64,000 nt of DNA, from assembly GCF_000305785.2 (NCBI RefSeq), contig NC_018868.3, positions 1,040,001 to 1,104,000 of the forward strand, in the 5' to 3' direction. The translations under genes and the position numbers were made by a program. The notes below the pieces were generated by a model that was given only the letters and a program-made list of their open reading frames with translations, did not search any database and was not told where the DNA came from. Below, piece after piece: positions 48,275-62,283 of the stretch (position 1 is its first letter; each line of letters opens with the position of its first letter). Source of the stretch: Simiduia agarivorans SA1 = DSM 21679. Lineage in GTDB: Bacteria > Pseudomonadota > Gammaproteobacteria > Pseudomonadales > Cellvibrionaceae.

Positions 48275-50233
48275 ATGCTCGACGCCTCCGCCCTGCAACA
48301 GCTTTCCCAGCTCAAAAAAGATATCCGTGCCAACAAAGACATCGCGCAGGGTACCGTGCGTGGCACCCAATCGCGCTACGGTTTTGTTCATCTGGATGAC
48401 GGTCGGGATGCCTTTCTGGCGCCGGATAAGATGGACCGGGTGTTTCCGGGCGATCGGGTTCAGGTCAACGTCATCGACGTCAGCGACGGCGCCGGCACCA
48501 AATTTGAGGCTGAATTTGAGAAGCTGTTGGAATCCCCCCTGTCCTACTTTGTCGGGCAGTACGTGGTGCGCGGCCAGGGCCATTTTGTCGCCCCCGACGT
48601 GCCCGGTTTCAGCCGCTGGATTTTTGTGCCTCCCAAAGCCCGCAAAAACGCCAAAGCCGGTGACTGGGTAGCTTGCCGGATTACCCAACACCCCTACCGC
48701 AAAGAAGGCAAAGCACAGGCCCAGATCCTGGATGTTTTCGGCGCCGAACAGGACGCAGGCATTGAAGCCCGCTACATGCTGGCGAAATTTGAACTGCAAG
48801 CCAACGCCAACCCGGCATTGGATGCAGCCGTCAACGCGCTCAGTGCGTCACTACCGGAAAAACTCAACGAACCGGGCCGCCAGGACCTCACTGACCTGGA
48901 TTTCGTTACCATTGACGCCGACACCACGCGCGATATGGATGACGCACTGCACATCGAGTCAACGTCCGAGGGCTACCTGCTGCGCGTGGCCATTGCTCAG
49001 CCTGGCGCATTGTTAGGACCTCAGGATCCACTGACACGCCATGCCCAGTCGCTGGCCAACACACTGTACTTCCCTGGCACACAGCAATTGATGCTGCCAG
49101 GGCCCTTGTCCCACGACGTGTTTTCGTTAGTTCAGGATCAGGTACGGCCGGTGCTGGTAGTAAGCCTCCAGTGCGATAAGGACGGCAAGGTCACCGGCAG
49201 CGACTTCAGCCTCGCGCGCATGCGCTCGCGCGCCAAGCTGAGCTACCAGCAAGTCGCCGCTCTGCTCGACGGTAAGCCGCATACCATTGCCGAGGGACTC
49301 GCCTCCATGGTTAACGTGCTGGGAGAATGGTCGCGCAAGGCCAACGCGCAACGCAGCCGCGATGCACTGATCATGGAAGACCGTGCGGATTACGATTTCG
49401 TGCTTAACGAACAACAAAAAATCCAACAGGTAGTGCAGTTGGAGCGCACATCCGCTCATCAGGTGGTCGAGGAAGCAATGCTGGCGACCAACGTCGCGGC
49501 CGGGCAGCTGTTTGCCGAACACAAGTTACCCGCACTCTATTCCTCTCACGCAGGGCCGCGTGAAGACCGGCTGGACACTATCGCGCAAATGCTGGCGCCC
49601 TATCCGGAACTTGCAGCGCTTAACGTCACCGAACTGGAAGGCTACGTGAGCCTGATACGCAACCTGAGTGCAGCGGGCCAGGAACACCTGCTGTCCAATC
49701 TGCGTCGCCAGTTGCAGCCCGGCAAATTGAGTTTGTCACCTGCCCCGCATCTGGGACTTGGCTTCCGGCATTACGCCACAATTACGTCCCCGATCCGTCG
49801 CTTCAACGACCTCTACAATCAGATGGTCATCGCACACTGGCTGGGTCTGGGCGAAGCGCCCAGCCTCGACGAAAGCGAACTGGAAACCTTACAGGATGTA
49901 ATCGGCCGGGGTCGTCAGGCCGTGCGTCAGGCAGAAAGCTGGATGCTGTGCCAGTTTCTTGGCAGCCAGATTGGCAGCGAATTCGACGGCAAAATCAGTA
50001 TGGTCAACAGTGCTGGCTTTGGCGTGCGCCTGAGTGATAACAGCGCAGAGGGGTTTGTGCTGGTGCGCACCAAAACCTGCAAACCCGATTTTGATCCGAT
50101 TGCACTGACGCTGACGTTGCCCGAACAAGGCGTCACCTACCATCTGGACAAACCGGTCAGGGTAAAACTGGAAGCGATTGAGTCGGATTCAAGGCGCCTG
50201 ACATTATCGCTTGTGGAGAGCGGCGAAGCCTGA
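48275..50233 (+). CDS. rnb: Exoribonuclease II
   Basis: Processive 3'-5' hydrolytic exoribonuclease. The start at 48275 gives a 652-residue product, near the 644 of E. coli RNase II. A cold-shock domain opens the protein (GTVRGTQSRYGFVHLDDG), the RNB catalytic domain carries DADTTRDMDDALHIE with the metal-binding aspartates, YATITSPIRRFNDLYNQ is the conserved exit motif, and an S1-like domain closes it. It stands alone between tetR and the convergent rpoS. Confidence 0.94.
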   Translation: MLDASALQQLSQLKKDIRANKDIAQGTVRGTQSRYGFVHLDDGRDAFLAPDKMDRVFPGDRVQVNVIDVSDGAGTKFEAEFEKLLESPLSYFVGQYVVRGQGHFVAPDVPGFSRWIFVPPKARKNAKAGDWVACRITQHPYRKEGKAQAQILDVFGAEQDAGIEARYMLAKFELQANANPALDAAVNALSASLPEKLNEPGRQDLTDLDFVTIDADTTRDMDDALHIESTSEGYLLRVAIAQPGALLGPQDPLTRHAQSLANTLYFPGTQQLMLPGPLSHDVFSLVQDQVRPVLVVSLQCDKDGKVTGSDFSLARMRSRAKLSYQQVAALLDGKPHTIAEGLASMVNVLGEWSRKANAQRSRDALIMEDRADYDFVLNEQQKIQQVVQLERTSAHQVVEEAMLATNVAAGQLFAEHKLPALYSSHAGPREDRLDTIAQMLAPYPELAALNVTELEGYVSLIRNLSAAGQEHLLSNLRRQLQPGKLSLSPAPHLGLGFRHYATITSPIRRFNDLYNQMVIAHWLGLGEAPSLDESELETLQDVIGRGRQAVRQAESWMLCQFLGSQIGSEFDGKISMVNSAGFGVRLSDNSAEGFVLVRTKTCKPDFDPIALTLTLPEQGVTYHLDKPVRVKLEAIESDSRRLTLSLVESGEA

Positions 50234-50244
50234 TCCAAACACAT

Positions 50245-50273
50245 AAAAAAAGCCGGCATCGCCGGTTTTTTTT
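50245..50273. terminator. Bidirectional terminator between rnb and rpoS
   Basis: A7-G-CCGGC / GCCGG-T8 stem-loop with a three-base loop, placed between the convergent genes. T-tracts occur on both strands. Confidence 0.9.
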
Positions 50274-50287
50274 ATGTCTGGCTCAAC

Positions 50288-51298
50288 TCACAGTGCACCA
50301 AAAAGTGCCTCGCCATCGAGCCCCTGCTTTTCCAGGATATCGCGCAGGCGTTTAAGTGCCTCCACCTGAATTTGCCGTACCCGCTCGCGGGTCAGGCCGA
50401 TTTCGCGGCCCACTTCTTCCAGCGTGCTGGTCTCAAAACCCCGCAGGCCAAAGCGACGCGCAATCACTTCACGTTGCTTCTCTGTCAGTTCACACAGCCA
50501 GTTGTCGAGGCTATCGTGCAGATCCGAATCCTGCAGCAGCATGACGGGGTCACAGCATGACGGGTCAGACTCCTGCTGATCCGGAATGGAATCCACCAGC
50601 GCCTTATCGGAACCCGGGCCCATGGGCACATCCATCGATGTCACCCGCTCATTGAGCTTGAGCATGCGCTCCACATCCTCGACAGGCTTTTCCAGCAAGG
50701 TTGCAATTTCTTCCGGCGACGGCTCGTGATCCAGTTTCTGAGTCAGCTCGCGCGCCGCTCGCAGGTATACATTCAGTTCCTTAACCACATGAATCGGCAG
50801 TCGGATAGTGCGCGTCTGGTTCATGATGGCCCGCTCAATCGTCTGGCGAATCCACCAGGTAGCGTAAGTCGAGAACCGGAAACCGCGCTCCGGATCAAAC
50901 TTTTCAACCGCGCGTATCAAGCCCAGATTGCCTTCTTCGATCAGATCCAACAGCGCCAGACCGCGATTTACATAACGACGGGCGATTTTTACCACCAGGC
51001 GCAGGTTACTCTCGATCATGCGTTTACGTGCAGACTCGTCCCCTTTCAGCGCTTTGCGTGAAAAGTAAACTTCTTCTTCTGCAGAAAGTAACGGCGAAAA
51101 GCCGATTTCATTCAGATACAGCTGGGTTGCGTCCAGCGTTTTGTGGTAGGTATTGGCCTCTTCAAAGGCACTGGTAAGACGTGTTTTCCCGTTCTCGCTC
51201 TCTTCTTGTGCACTCGCCAACAGCTCTTCTGCACTGTGCACAGCTGCACCTTTGGTTGCCAAAGACGCTCTGTCCCTTTTGTTCTCATGTACTGCCAT
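50288..51298 (-). CDS. rpoS: RNA polymerase sigma factor RpoS
   Basis: Stationary-phase and general stress sigma factor. Regions 1.2 to 4.2 are complete: [19 protein letters not shown], the -10 recognition block [23 protein letters not shown], and the -35 recognition block [27 protein letters not shown]. It has 336 residues. Its 193-bp leader follows nlpD, and, as in E. coli, a major promoter probably lies inside nlpD. AAAGGG precedes the ATG. Confidence 0.97.
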   Translation of the reverse strand: MAVHENKRDRASLATKGAAVHSAEELLASAQEESENGKTRLTSAFEEANTYHKTLDATQLYLNEIGFSPLLSAEEEVYFSRKALKGDESARKRMIESNLRLVVKIARRYVNRGLALLDLIEEGNLGLIRAVEKFDPERGFRFSTYATWWIRQTIERAIMNQTRTIRLPIHVVKELNVYLRAARELTQKLDHEPSPEEIATLLEKPVEDVERMLKLNERVTSMDVPMGPGSDKALVDSIPDQQESDPSCCDPVMLLQDSDLHDSLDNWLCELTEKQREVIARRFGLRGFETSTLEEVGREIGLTRERVRQIQVEALKRLRDILEKQGLDGEALFGAL

Positions 51299-51491
51299 AG
51301 TTCTAGCCCTTTCACTCGGTTAGCAAAATCTAAGAAAGCCCCAACCGGCACTTCCCAAACCCTACACCCTTGACGGACTATTTAGCCTGCAGTTGTTCAC
51401 TGCCTGTTGCGCTCTTGGCGCTATTTTTTTGGCTAAATGTCGGCTTGCATTCACTCCGCGGCCAGCTATTATTTTTCCGTCAATACCTTCG

Positions 51492-52298
51492 CTATCGCTT
51501 GGGTAAGTACAACAACGGATCTACTGGTTCTCCTTCGCGTCGTATTTCGAAATGCAGCTTAGTGGTATCTGTACCACTTGACCCTATTTCGGCAATTTTC
51601 TGATTGCCTTTAATAACCTCCCCTTCTTTTACCAATAATTTACTGTTGTGCGCGTAAGCGCTTAAAAATTGATCATTGTGTTTGATGATCACCAACCGCC
51701 CGTAACCTCTGAGGCCATCACCGGCGTAAACAACGGTGCCTGGGGCAGCGGAAAGCACAGGCTCTCCCAAACGGCCCTCAATATCAATCCCTTTGTTTAA
51801 GCCACTCTTCGGAGAGTATGCCCGCAGAATTCTGCCATTGGCCGGCCAGGTCCAACGGAAATCCGTGAATTGCACCGTTCTGGCAGCAGGTTTTGCGGGC
51901 TCAGACACTGGCTTTTTGGCCACTTGGGTTCGCGATTTAGCCGCAGGTTGCTTTGCGACCGGCTGTGACTTATTGGTCACAGGTGTATTGCTGACATCGA
52001 GATAAATGAGTTGGCCCGGATAAATCGTATAGTTTTTCCCGATGCCATTTCGCCTGGAAAGTTCTTTGTAATCAACGCCATAGCGAAACGCGATGGAGTA
52101 CAGCGTCTCGCCTTTCTGGACCCGATGGGTCTTAGCGCCAACACGGGTCTGCGCCTGTGTTCGTTCATAGACCGGGGCTCCGCCACCAGGTCCTGCACAT
52201 GAAATCAGGGCAGACAGCAAAACCAAAAGGAGGCCAACTTGGCCAATGCGCCGGCTGTCATAAAACCGCAACAAACCCCTTTCGATCCAGGCTTTCAT
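51492..52298 (-). CDS. nlpD: NlpD, LysM/M23-like lipoprotein
   Basis: Outer-membrane lipoprotein that activates amidase AmiC at the division site. It has a signal with lipobox I-S-C at about residue 34, a LysM domain at about 57-100 (HRVQKGETLYSIAFRYGVDYKELSRRNGI), a Lys/Pro/Ala-rich linker, and a C-terminal M23 domain. That domain is degenerate as in other NlpD proteins (GLNKGIDIEG replaces the His-x3-Asp zinc site). It has 268 residues. A TATAAT -10 lies in the AT-rich gap upstream, without a clear -35. Confidence 0.93.
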   Translation of the reverse strand: MKAWIERGLLRFYDSRRIGQVGLLLVLLSALISCAGPGGGAPVYERTQAQTRVGAKTHRVQKGETLYSIAFRYGVDYKELSRRNGIGKNYTIYPGQLIYLDVSNTPVTNKSQPVAKQPAAKSRTQVAKKPVSEPAKPAARTVQFTDFRWTWPANGRILRAYSPKSGLNKGIDIEGRLGEPVLSAAPGTVVYAGDGLRGYGRLVIIKHNDQFLSAYAHNSKLLVKEGEVIKGNQKIAEIGSSGTDTTKLHFEIRREGEPVDPLLYLPKR

Positions 52299-52385
52299 GA
52301 CCCTCGCTTATTCGTTTTCGTAATTAATATGAAAAACTTATTATAAAGAAGTCTAAAATAACGGACTGTTTTTGTGAGTTAGTCA

Positions 52386-53348
52386 TCATTTTTCAGCGGG
52401 TTCCGGACCAGACCCCTGTGCCAACTTAGCCGCCAGCCATTCGATGCCAAACACCAGCGTGATACCTACCAGCATAGCAAGTACACAGGCCGGCCATTGA
52501 GAGTCCAAGCCGGTCGCCTGCTCATAGACTGCAGGCAACACGTTGTTCTGGATAAACGGTACTTCCTCACCCCGACTGTTGATGCGCGTTTGGACAACTT
52601 CCTTCCAGGGCCAGATCACACTCAGCGAACCGAACAGAAACCCTGTCAGCAATGCCAGGGTTTTGGCCCGGAATCGGCGCAACAGCCAGCCCAGGAAATG
52701 GGAAAAGCTGAGCAAGCCTACGATACAACCCGCCAGAAAATAGCTGAGCATCACCAGGTCGGGCGTTTTCAACGCATGCAAAAACAAGGGGTAAGCGCCG
52801 ATCAACAACAAAATAAAGCTGCCGGATATGCCGGGCAGAATCATCGCGCAAATGGCCAGCGCGCCGGCAAAAAACAACATCCAGTCGTAAGGCGGGAAGT
52901 CGGTAGGGCGGACAATACTGATCAACCAGGCAATCAATAACCCGGCCACAAGCGCGACCCACTCGCCTGAACCGCGGGTCTCCAGCTGCCGGAACATGTA
53001 CAACGCCGACGCGAGAATAAGACCAAAAAATAATGACCAGACCAGCAAGGGATAGGTTTGCAGACAATAACTGATCAACCCGGCAAAACTGAACAGGCTG
53101 GTGACGATGCCAGCCACCACAGCCAATAAAAAATTGCCGTTAATCGCCAGCCAGGCAGCCCCCGGTCCTTCGCGCAATAAAAGCTTTACGGTAGCCGGCC
53201 GAATACTGCGCAGGCTGTTCAGGAAATCATCGTAGATGCCGGTCACAAACGCCACCGTACCGCCAGAAACACCGGGCACTACGTCGGCGGCCCCCATGGC
53301 CATGCCCTTCAGGTACACGGGGAGATAACGCTTGATTGGATGAGTCAT
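52386..53348 (-). CDS. popT: DUF368 polyprenyl-phosphate transporter (PopT family)
   Basis: A 320-residue inner-membrane protein with about eight hydrophobic segments. The DUF368 signature GMAMGAADVVPGVSGGTVAFVTGIYD and the mirrored MILPGISGSFILLLIGAY are intact. DUF368 proteins (PopT) recycle undecaprenyl phosphate across the membrane for wall synthesis. The ATG at 53348 is chosen since conservation begins there. It sits between pcm (13-bp gap) and nlpD, a place usually without such a gene. Confidence 0.86.
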   Translation of the reverse strand: MTHPIKRYLPVYLKGMAMGAADVVPGVSGGTVAFVTGIYDDFLNSLRSIRPATVKLLLREGPGAAWLAINGNFLLAVVAGIVTSLFSFAGLISYCLQTYPLLVWSLFFGLILASALYMFRQLETRGSGEWVALVAGLLIAWLISIVRPTDFPPYDWMLFFAGALAICAMILPGISGSFILLLIGAYPLFLHALKTPDLVMLSYFLAGCIVGLLSFSHFLGWLLRRFRAKTLALLTGFLFGSLSVIWPWKEVVQTRINSRGEEVPFIQNNVLPAVYEQATGLDSQWPACVLAMLVGITLVFGIEWLAAKLAQGSGPEPAEK

Positions 53349-53361
53349 AAATAATCTGTCG

Positions 53362-54003
53362 TCAGCGGGTAGTACCCGACAATAGGGGAACAAACTTGAC
53401 CGGCTCAATGACCCGGGTAACGAATTTATCGCTATCGCCGTCGCGCATAACGAGTTGTAACTCCTGCTGCTCGCCACCCACCGGAATCACCAGCACGCCG
53501 TTGGGCGCTAACTGCTGCTTCAGGCTTTCAGGCACAGAACGGGGCGCGGCGGCACTGAGAATTGCATCATAGGGGCCCTGCTCCGGCCAGCCAAAACCAC
53601 CGTCCGCGTGGCGCAGCAAAACGTTGCGCAAGCCCAATAGCTTAATGCGCTCACGGGCTTTCTCCTGCAGCGGACGTATGCGTTCCACCGAATACAGGCT
53701 CTTGACCAATTGCGCAAGAATCACAGTTTGATAGCCAGAACCCGTGCCTATTTCAAGCACCCTGTCGAGTTTGGCCGCAGCACCCACAAGAAGTTCCGTC
53801 ATGCGCGCAACAATGTAGGGCTGAGATAGCGTCTGCCCATACCCGATTGGTAGGGAACTGTCTTCATAGGCCCGGTGTGAAAGCGCTTCATCGAGAAAAA
53901 TATGGCGCGGGGTGTTGCGAATCACATCGAGCACCTGCTCGTTGCTGACCCCTTGCTCTTGCAAGCGCGAAATCAGGCGCTCGCGGGTGCGCTGGGAGGT
54001 CAT
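53362..54003 (-). CDS. pcm: Protein-L-isoaspartate O-methyltransferase
   Basis: SAM enzyme that starts repair of isoaspartyl residues. The start at 54003 (AAGGGG five bases upstream) gives [14 protein letters not shown], the family N-terminus, and 213 residues. The SAM motif [18 protein letters not shown] and the substrate loop [23 protein letters not shown] are intact. It normally follows surE; here truD is directly upstream. Confidence 0.95.
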   Translation of the reverse strand: MTSQRTRERLISRLQEQGVSNEQVLDVIRNTPRHIFLDEALSHRAYEDSSLPIGYGQTLSQPYIVARMTELLVGAAAKLDRVLEIGTGSGYQTVILAQLVKSLYSVERIRPLQEKARERIKLLGLRNVLLRHADGGFGWPEQGPYDAILSAAAPRSVPESLKQQLAPNGVLVIPVGGEQQELQLVMRDGDSDKFVTRVIEPVKFVPLLSGTTR

Positions 54004-54096
54004 GCCAACCCCTTGCAGTAACAACGTATTCAAGCAAGTTTCTCCGAACCTGTCTCAGGCGGAGGTCCCGCCACATGATGTTTGCCGTGAACTATA

Positions 54097-55056
54097 TCAC
54101 ACTGATCCGATGTCTAAATCCGGCGTTTTCAATTGCGCCAGCTCTCTGAGTAACGCGGTCGCGAACTGCCCAGGGGGTAAGCCGAATTGCAACAACAAAT
54201 CGTCCCCGTCCCAATGCCATTGCAGGTCCCGCGGTTGCAGGATTAATGCCCTCCGTTCCTGGCTCAAGCCTGCATGTTCGAGGCCCTGAAGCCAGGTCTG
54301 CCAAGGGGCCAATGCCTGCATTTCCAGCGCACAGACAGACTCAGGAGCAGGATTTCGCCCCCGCCCCCACAGCGGCCCCGTTAATTCCGTCTCCCCGGGC
54401 AAAAAATCGCACCAGTTACCCGCCTGCACGCGCGCGGCCAACACCTGATTAAACAACCAGCTGCGGGCGGCAGATAGCACCATGGCCTCCTGGGTGTTTT
54501 TCCTGCCGCGCTTGGCCAACACCGTTTCTACGCGCTGCAGATTGTCGGCATCGCGGCCAAAACGTTGCTCGCCAAAATAATTGGGGACACCCAGGCGGGC
54601 AATCTGACTGAGGCGCTGCTCTATATCCTGTCGATGGGAGGCACAATCCCGCAGCCGGATTTCAAACGTATTACCGGCATGTTCTCCCCTACGCAACTTG
54701 CGTGTGTGGCGAACGCTTTGCAGCCAGTGAATGGTATCGCTGTTGAGTGCAGCCCAATCCGGTGCGTCGCCCTTGGGCAGGTACACACTGAACCACTGGC
54801 GGGTAACAGCCCGCCGGTCTTTCATACCACAGTAGCCTACATCGCGCGGACTCACGCCACACAGCCGCGCCAGCTGTTTAGCCACCCAGGGCGTATTGTC
54901 GTCACGCTTCAGTATTTCCACCAGCCAGTGCTCGCCCTGCCCCGCAGGCTCCAACCCCAACTGCTCTACTACCACGAAGTCTTCACACGCCTGCCGGAAA
55001 CCCGCAACGGCGGCGGGACGGCCATAAGCAAAGGGAAAATCGAGCGAAAAATTCAT
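54097..55056 (-). CDS. truD: tRNA pseudouridine synthase TruD
   Basis: Makes pseudouridine 13 in tRNA-Glu. The catalytic Asp is in [29 protein letters not shown] [16 protein letters not shown] and [11 protein letters not shown] are family hallmarks. It has 319 residues. It overlaps ispF by four bases. Confidence 0.95.
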   Translation of the reverse strand: MNFSLDFPFAYGRPAAVAGFRQACEDFVVVEQLGLEPAGQGEHWLVEILKRDDNTPWVAKQLARLCGVSPRDVGYCGMKDRRAVTRQWFSVYLPKGDAPDWAALNSDTIHWLQSVRHTRKLRRGEHAGNTFEIRLRDCASHRQDIEQRLSQIARLGVPNYFGEQRFGRDADNLQRVETVLAKRGRKNTQEAMVLSAARSWLFNQVLAARVQAGNWCDFLPGETELTGPLWGRGRNPAPESVCALEMQALAPWQTWLQGLEHAGLSQERRALILQPRDLQWHWDGDDLLLQFGLPPGQFATALLRELAQLKTPDLDIGSV

Positions 55057-55532
55057 GCGTTTACCGCTTCCAGCAAGACCACTGCGTAGCAGGCAATACC
55101 TTCTTTACGACCGGTAAAACCCAGTTTTTCAGTGGTAGTGGCCTTCACATTGACCTGCTGAGGCGTGGCTGATAAATCCTCAGCGATATTTGCCACCATC
55201 CGCTCTATGTGAGGCGCCATTTTCGGCGCCTGAGCCACAATAGTCAGATCCGCATTGCCAAGACGAAAACCCGCGTGACGGACTTTCGCAAACACCATGC
55301 GCAACAGCGCACGACTGTCGGCATTCTTGTATTGCGCATCGGTATCCGGGAAATGCTTGCCGATATCACCCAATGCACAGGCACCCAAAAGCGCATCGCA
55401 CAACGCATGTAACAGCACATCGCCATCGCTGTGTGCAATCAGCCCCTGCTCGTGGGGAATCACTACACCACCCATGACAATTTTTTCACCCGGGCCAAAG
55501 GCATGCACATCGTAGCCGTGTCCGATTCTCAT
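55053..55532 (-). CDS. ispF: 2-C-methyl-D-erythritol 2,4-cyclodiphosphate synthase
   Basis: MEP-pathway enzyme forming the cyclodiphosphate that IspG later reduces. Zinc ligands are in [12 protein letters not shown] (Asp and His) and the [16 protein letters not shown] segment; [14 protein letters not shown] closes the active site. The start at 55532 overlaps the ispD stop by one base (TAATG). It has 159 residues. Confidence 0.96.
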   Translation of the reverse strand: MRIGHGYDVHAFGPGEKIVMGGVVIPHEQGLIAHSDGDVLLHALCDALLGACALGDIGKHFPDTDAQYKNADSRALLRMVFAKVRHAGFRLGNADLTIVAQAPKMAPHIERMVANIAEDLSATPQQVNVKATTTEKLGFTGRKEGIACYAVVLLEAVNA

Positions 55533-56233
55533 TAGCTCTCCTCCTGGGCACGCAAGATCAGTGCGGCCAGCGCTAAATCCTGGGGCTGGGTAATCTTGAT
55601 ATTGCCAGGCGCGCCGGGCACGACCGCAACGGTATGACCCGCCCACTCCATGGCACTGGCTTCATCCGTCACCGGGACGCCTTCGGTCAAGGCTGCATCC
55701 AGCGCCTGGGTCAGGGTAAATAAGGGAAACATCTGGGGGGTTTGTGCCGCCCATAAATGTGATCGATCGACCGTACGACCGATGGTGGATTGCTCAACCC
55801 ATTTCAAGGTATCGGCAACCGGCACGGCGAGAATGCCGCCCTCGGTTTCCGAAGCCACTTTTTCGCAAAAGCTGTGCAACAGGGAAACGGTCAGGCAAGG
55901 TCTCGCCGCATCGTGCACCAACACCCAATCGTGGGACGCCGCGCGTTTGGCCAGGTAACGCAGGCCGGCCAGCACGGAATCCGCGCGCTCACGACCACCG
56001 ACAATCGGTTGCACCCGGGGGTCCCGTGCCACAGCCAGGCTGCCGAATCGTTCATCTTCCGGGCCCAGCGCCACTATCACACCGGCCAGTTGTGGCGTTT
56101 GCAACAACACATTGAGCGTATGCTCGAGCACTGGCTGACCATTGAGTGACAGATATTGTTTCGGGGTTTCGGATTGCATGCGCGAGCCCGTGCCCGCAGC
56201 GGGAACCAACACCCAGATTTTTGGTGTATTCAC
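55532..56233 (-). CDS. ispD: 2-C-methyl-D-erythritol 4-phosphate cytidylyltransferase
   Basis: MEP-pathway enzyme activating methylerythritol phosphate with CTP. The CTP-binding [19 protein letters not shown] and [10 protein letters not shown] motifs, and the AAQTPQMF and TDEASAME segments, are all present. It has 233 residues. It overlaps ftsB by four bases and ispF by one. Confidence 0.96.
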   Translation of the reverse strand: MNTPKIWVLVPAAGTGSRMQSETPKQYLSLNGQPVLEHTLNVLLQTPQLAGVIVALGPEDERFGSLAVARDPRVQPIVGGRERADSVLAGLRYLAKRAASHDWVLVHDAARPCLTVSLLHSFCEKVASETEGGILAVPVADTLKWVEQSTIGRTVDRSHLWAAQTPQMFPLFTLTQALDAALTEGVPVTDEASAMEWAGHTVAVVPGAPGNIKITQPQDLALAALILRAQEES

Positions 56234-56523
56234 GGTTTGGCTGGCCGGTTTTTGGGTTCCACCATCATGTAGAAGGTTTCTCCGTCTTTGATCATGCCCA
56301 TTTCCTGACGCGCTCGTTCCTCGACACTATCCAACCCGGTTTTCAGTTCTTCCACCTCGACTGCCAGCACCCGATTGCGTTCACGCAATTTGTCATTTTC
56401 AATCTGCTGACGTTCAATCTCCTGCTCCAGCCGGTTGATGTGCGCATAGCTGCCTTCGCCGACCCACAGCCGGTACTGTAAGCCTGCCAGCAACATCAGC
56501 AGTAGCGGTAACATCCATTTCAT
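56230..56523 (-). CDS. ftsB: Cell division protein FtsB
   Basis: Bitopic division protein that joins FtsL and FtsQ. One N-terminal transmembrane helix (about residues 3-19) is followed by a leucine-zipper-like coiled coil (residues about 29-65) and a C-terminal segment with GMIKDGETFYMMVE. It has 97 residues. Its position between eno and ispD is the usual one. Confidence 0.94.
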   Translation of the reverse strand: MKWMLPLLLMLLAGLQYRLWVGEGSYAHINRLEQEIERQQIENDKLRERNRVLAVEVEELKTGLDSVEERARQEMGMIKDGETFYMMVEPKNRPAKP

Positions 56524-56560
56524 AGCGGGTTCGCGGTTGGTATTTTGTCTAGCTTAAACG

Positions 56561-56585
56561 AAAAACGGGCAGCAAGCTGCCCGTT
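56561..56585 (-). terminator. Terminator after eno
   Basis: Inverted repeat AACGGGCAGC / GCTGCCCGTT followed on the minus strand by TTTTT counting the arm. It lies 19 bp after the eno stop and would separate eno from ftsB, at least in part. Confidence 0.82.
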
Positions 56586-56603
56586 CTGATTCATCGCCTG
56601 TAA

Positions 56604-57911
<1,308 letters not shown>

Positions 57912-57987
57912 CTAAGTTCCGTAGGTAAAATTTTCCGGGTTGCGCTCACGTCGCCTACTTCAGCACAACCAAAACCTCTGTGGGCTT

Positions 57988-60492
<2,505 letters not shown>

Positions 60493-60736
60493 TTATCCAG
60501 AGTTTGTGCAGTCGGGCTGCGGTGTTAACAGTCAGCTGGCCGGGCGGTCTGTACCAAAGCACCGGCCTGGGCTGGCTCACACCACACCAGGTTGGACCTG
60601 GGTTCACAAATGCACAACACGCCAGAAAGCCTTACCGGAACCGGTGCTTTCCAACGCAGAACAATGTGAAGGGGGAATCTGAGCCACCACCCTTGAGATG
60701 GGACGCCAGACTACCAGAAAAGGCTATTTGCCTCAA

Positions 60737-62068
60737 TCAAAAAGGCGGCTGATTTTGCGGTAGCAGCCAGGCCAGGCGCCAGCCCTTCTCCGCGCGCTCA
60801 GCCCCTTGCTCCAACCAAAGATCCGCCACCGCCGCCAACCGGTCATCCTGGTACAGCAGTGGCAGCTGATCCCGGAGCCAGGGTGCCAGACCCTGGGCCT
60901 GCAGCAGCTTTTTGAGGGTCTGTGAATGACGCCGGCCCACCGGTTGGGCCCGCTCGCCCCCCTGACGGGCGCGTAACAGGAACGCGCCCGACGCCGGCAA
61001 CGCCAGACCGCCAGCTTCGGGCTCCAGCCGGACCTGGCCATTACCAAACGGCAGGGTTTGACCGGGCGCGAGACACTGTACCTGGGTCGGTACCGGCAAT
61101 TGAGCGGGCAGCAGCCAGAGCGCCCCGGCAAAACGGCGCAATTCTGCGCCTCCGATCGCAAATTTCACCCCGGCATCGCCGGCTGCGCCGGACACCTGAC
61201 GCCAGATTTCATCGAGCTGAATCCGGTCCGGGATCAATGACCAACGCGCCAGCCAGAAGCGTAACAGGTTGTTGCGACGCTCCGGCGACAGTGCCGAGAG
61301 CCCGTCCAGGGACAATTGCCAGCCCATGGCAGGGGGATGCCGCTCGCCAGACTCTGCCATCAGCCGCTGACCATCCTCCAGCGCCAACTGGTCCAGCAGT
61401 CGCTGATTGGCGCCGCACAATTGTGCCGTCTGCGCCAGCCGTTCGGCAGCGGTCGGCCAGCGGTCGCGCAAGCGCGGCATAATGTGCGAGCGGAGAAAAT
61501 TGCGATCGAGCGCCGTATCCTGGTTCGACTCGTCCTCAACCCAGGTCAGATGATTCGTGCGGGCAAAGCCCTCGAGCGCTGCCCTGGGGACATCAAGCAA
61601 GGGGCGAATCAGCCAGAACCCTTTTGCGTCTTTCCGGAACCACTGGCGCGCACGGATCGCCGCCAGCCCGGTGGGGCCTGACCCGCGCATCAGACGCAGC
61701 AGCACCGTTTCAGCCTGGTCATCCTGATGGTGCGCTGTCACCAACTGCGCAGCGTCTTCTAAATGCGCCGCAATGGCCCGGTAGCGGGCGTCCCGCGCCG
61801 CCTGCTCCAACCCGCCACCCGAACTGCACACGACGACCCTTTCGGTGACCAGAGGCACCTTGAAGCGTTCGCACCAATGCCGACAATGGTCCGCCCACCG
61901 ATCCGCATTAGCAGAAAGTTGATGGTTAACGTGGATAGCTTTGAATGGCAAGCCGGTCTGCTTCAGCAACGCGAGCAAAACCATGGAATCCAGACCGCCG
62001 CTCAGGGACAACCAAATGGGCGACGTATCGCTCAGCTGATGGGACAGGCGCTCGGGAGACAAAAGCAT
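60737..62068 (-). CDS. tilS: tRNA(Ile)-lysidine synthase TilS
   Basis: Adds lysine to C34 of the CAU-anticodon tRNA-Ile so that it reads AUA. The PP-loop SLSGGLDSMVLLALL, AIHVNHQLSANAD and TAHHQDDQAETVLLRLMRGSG are clear, with the TilS substrate-binding and C-terminal domains after them. The ATG at 62068 is preferred to a GTG two codons earlier; neither has a good ribosome site. It has 443 residues. It normally lies next to accA, which is not seen here. Confidence 0.94.
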   Translation of the reverse strand: MLLSPERLSHQLSDTSPIWLSLSGGLDSMVLLALLKQTGLPFKAIHVNHQLSANADRWADHCRHWCERFKVPLVTERVVVCSSGGGLEQAARDARYRAIAAHLEDAAQLVTAHHQDDQAETVLLRLMRGSGPTGLAAIRARQWFRKDAKGFWLIRPLLDVPRAALEGFARTNHLTWVEDESNQDTALDRNFLRSHIMPRLRDRWPTAAERLAQTAQLCGANQRLLDQLALEDGQRLMAESGERHPPAMGWQLSLDGLSALSPERRNNLLRFWLARWSLIPDRIQLDEIWRQVSGAAGDAGVKFAIGGAELRRFAGALWLLPAQLPVPTQVQCLAPGQTLPFGNGQVRLEPEAGGLALPASGAFLLRARQGGERAQPVGRRHSQTLKKLLQAQGLAPWLRDQLPLLYQDDRLAAVADLWLEQGAERAEKGWRLAWLLPQNQPPF

Positions 62069-62283
62069 ATTCACAGGCTACGGGTTGACTGGCCAGCCAG
62101 TGTAGCAGCGGCCATCCAGTCGCGGCAAAGCCGGACCGGTAATCGGATAACCCACTGCGTGCCGCCCAGGCTCACGACTGAATGCAACAACCGTAAGCAG
62201 TGATTGGCCATAGTGGACGCCGATACATAACAGGTTCCCAGACATCTGAATTCAACACACTAAGCAGCGTGGCAGAGCGCCGC

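Noticed and set aside
54034..54096. Possible remnant of surE between truD and pcm
   Set aside because: The gap is too short and its translation shows nothing recognisable from SurE.
60587..60601. Inverted repeat upstream of pyrG as a CTP-sensing attenuator
   Set aside because: The stem is only six bp, has no T-run, and lies far from the start. The known pyrG attenuation belongs to Gram-positive bacteria.
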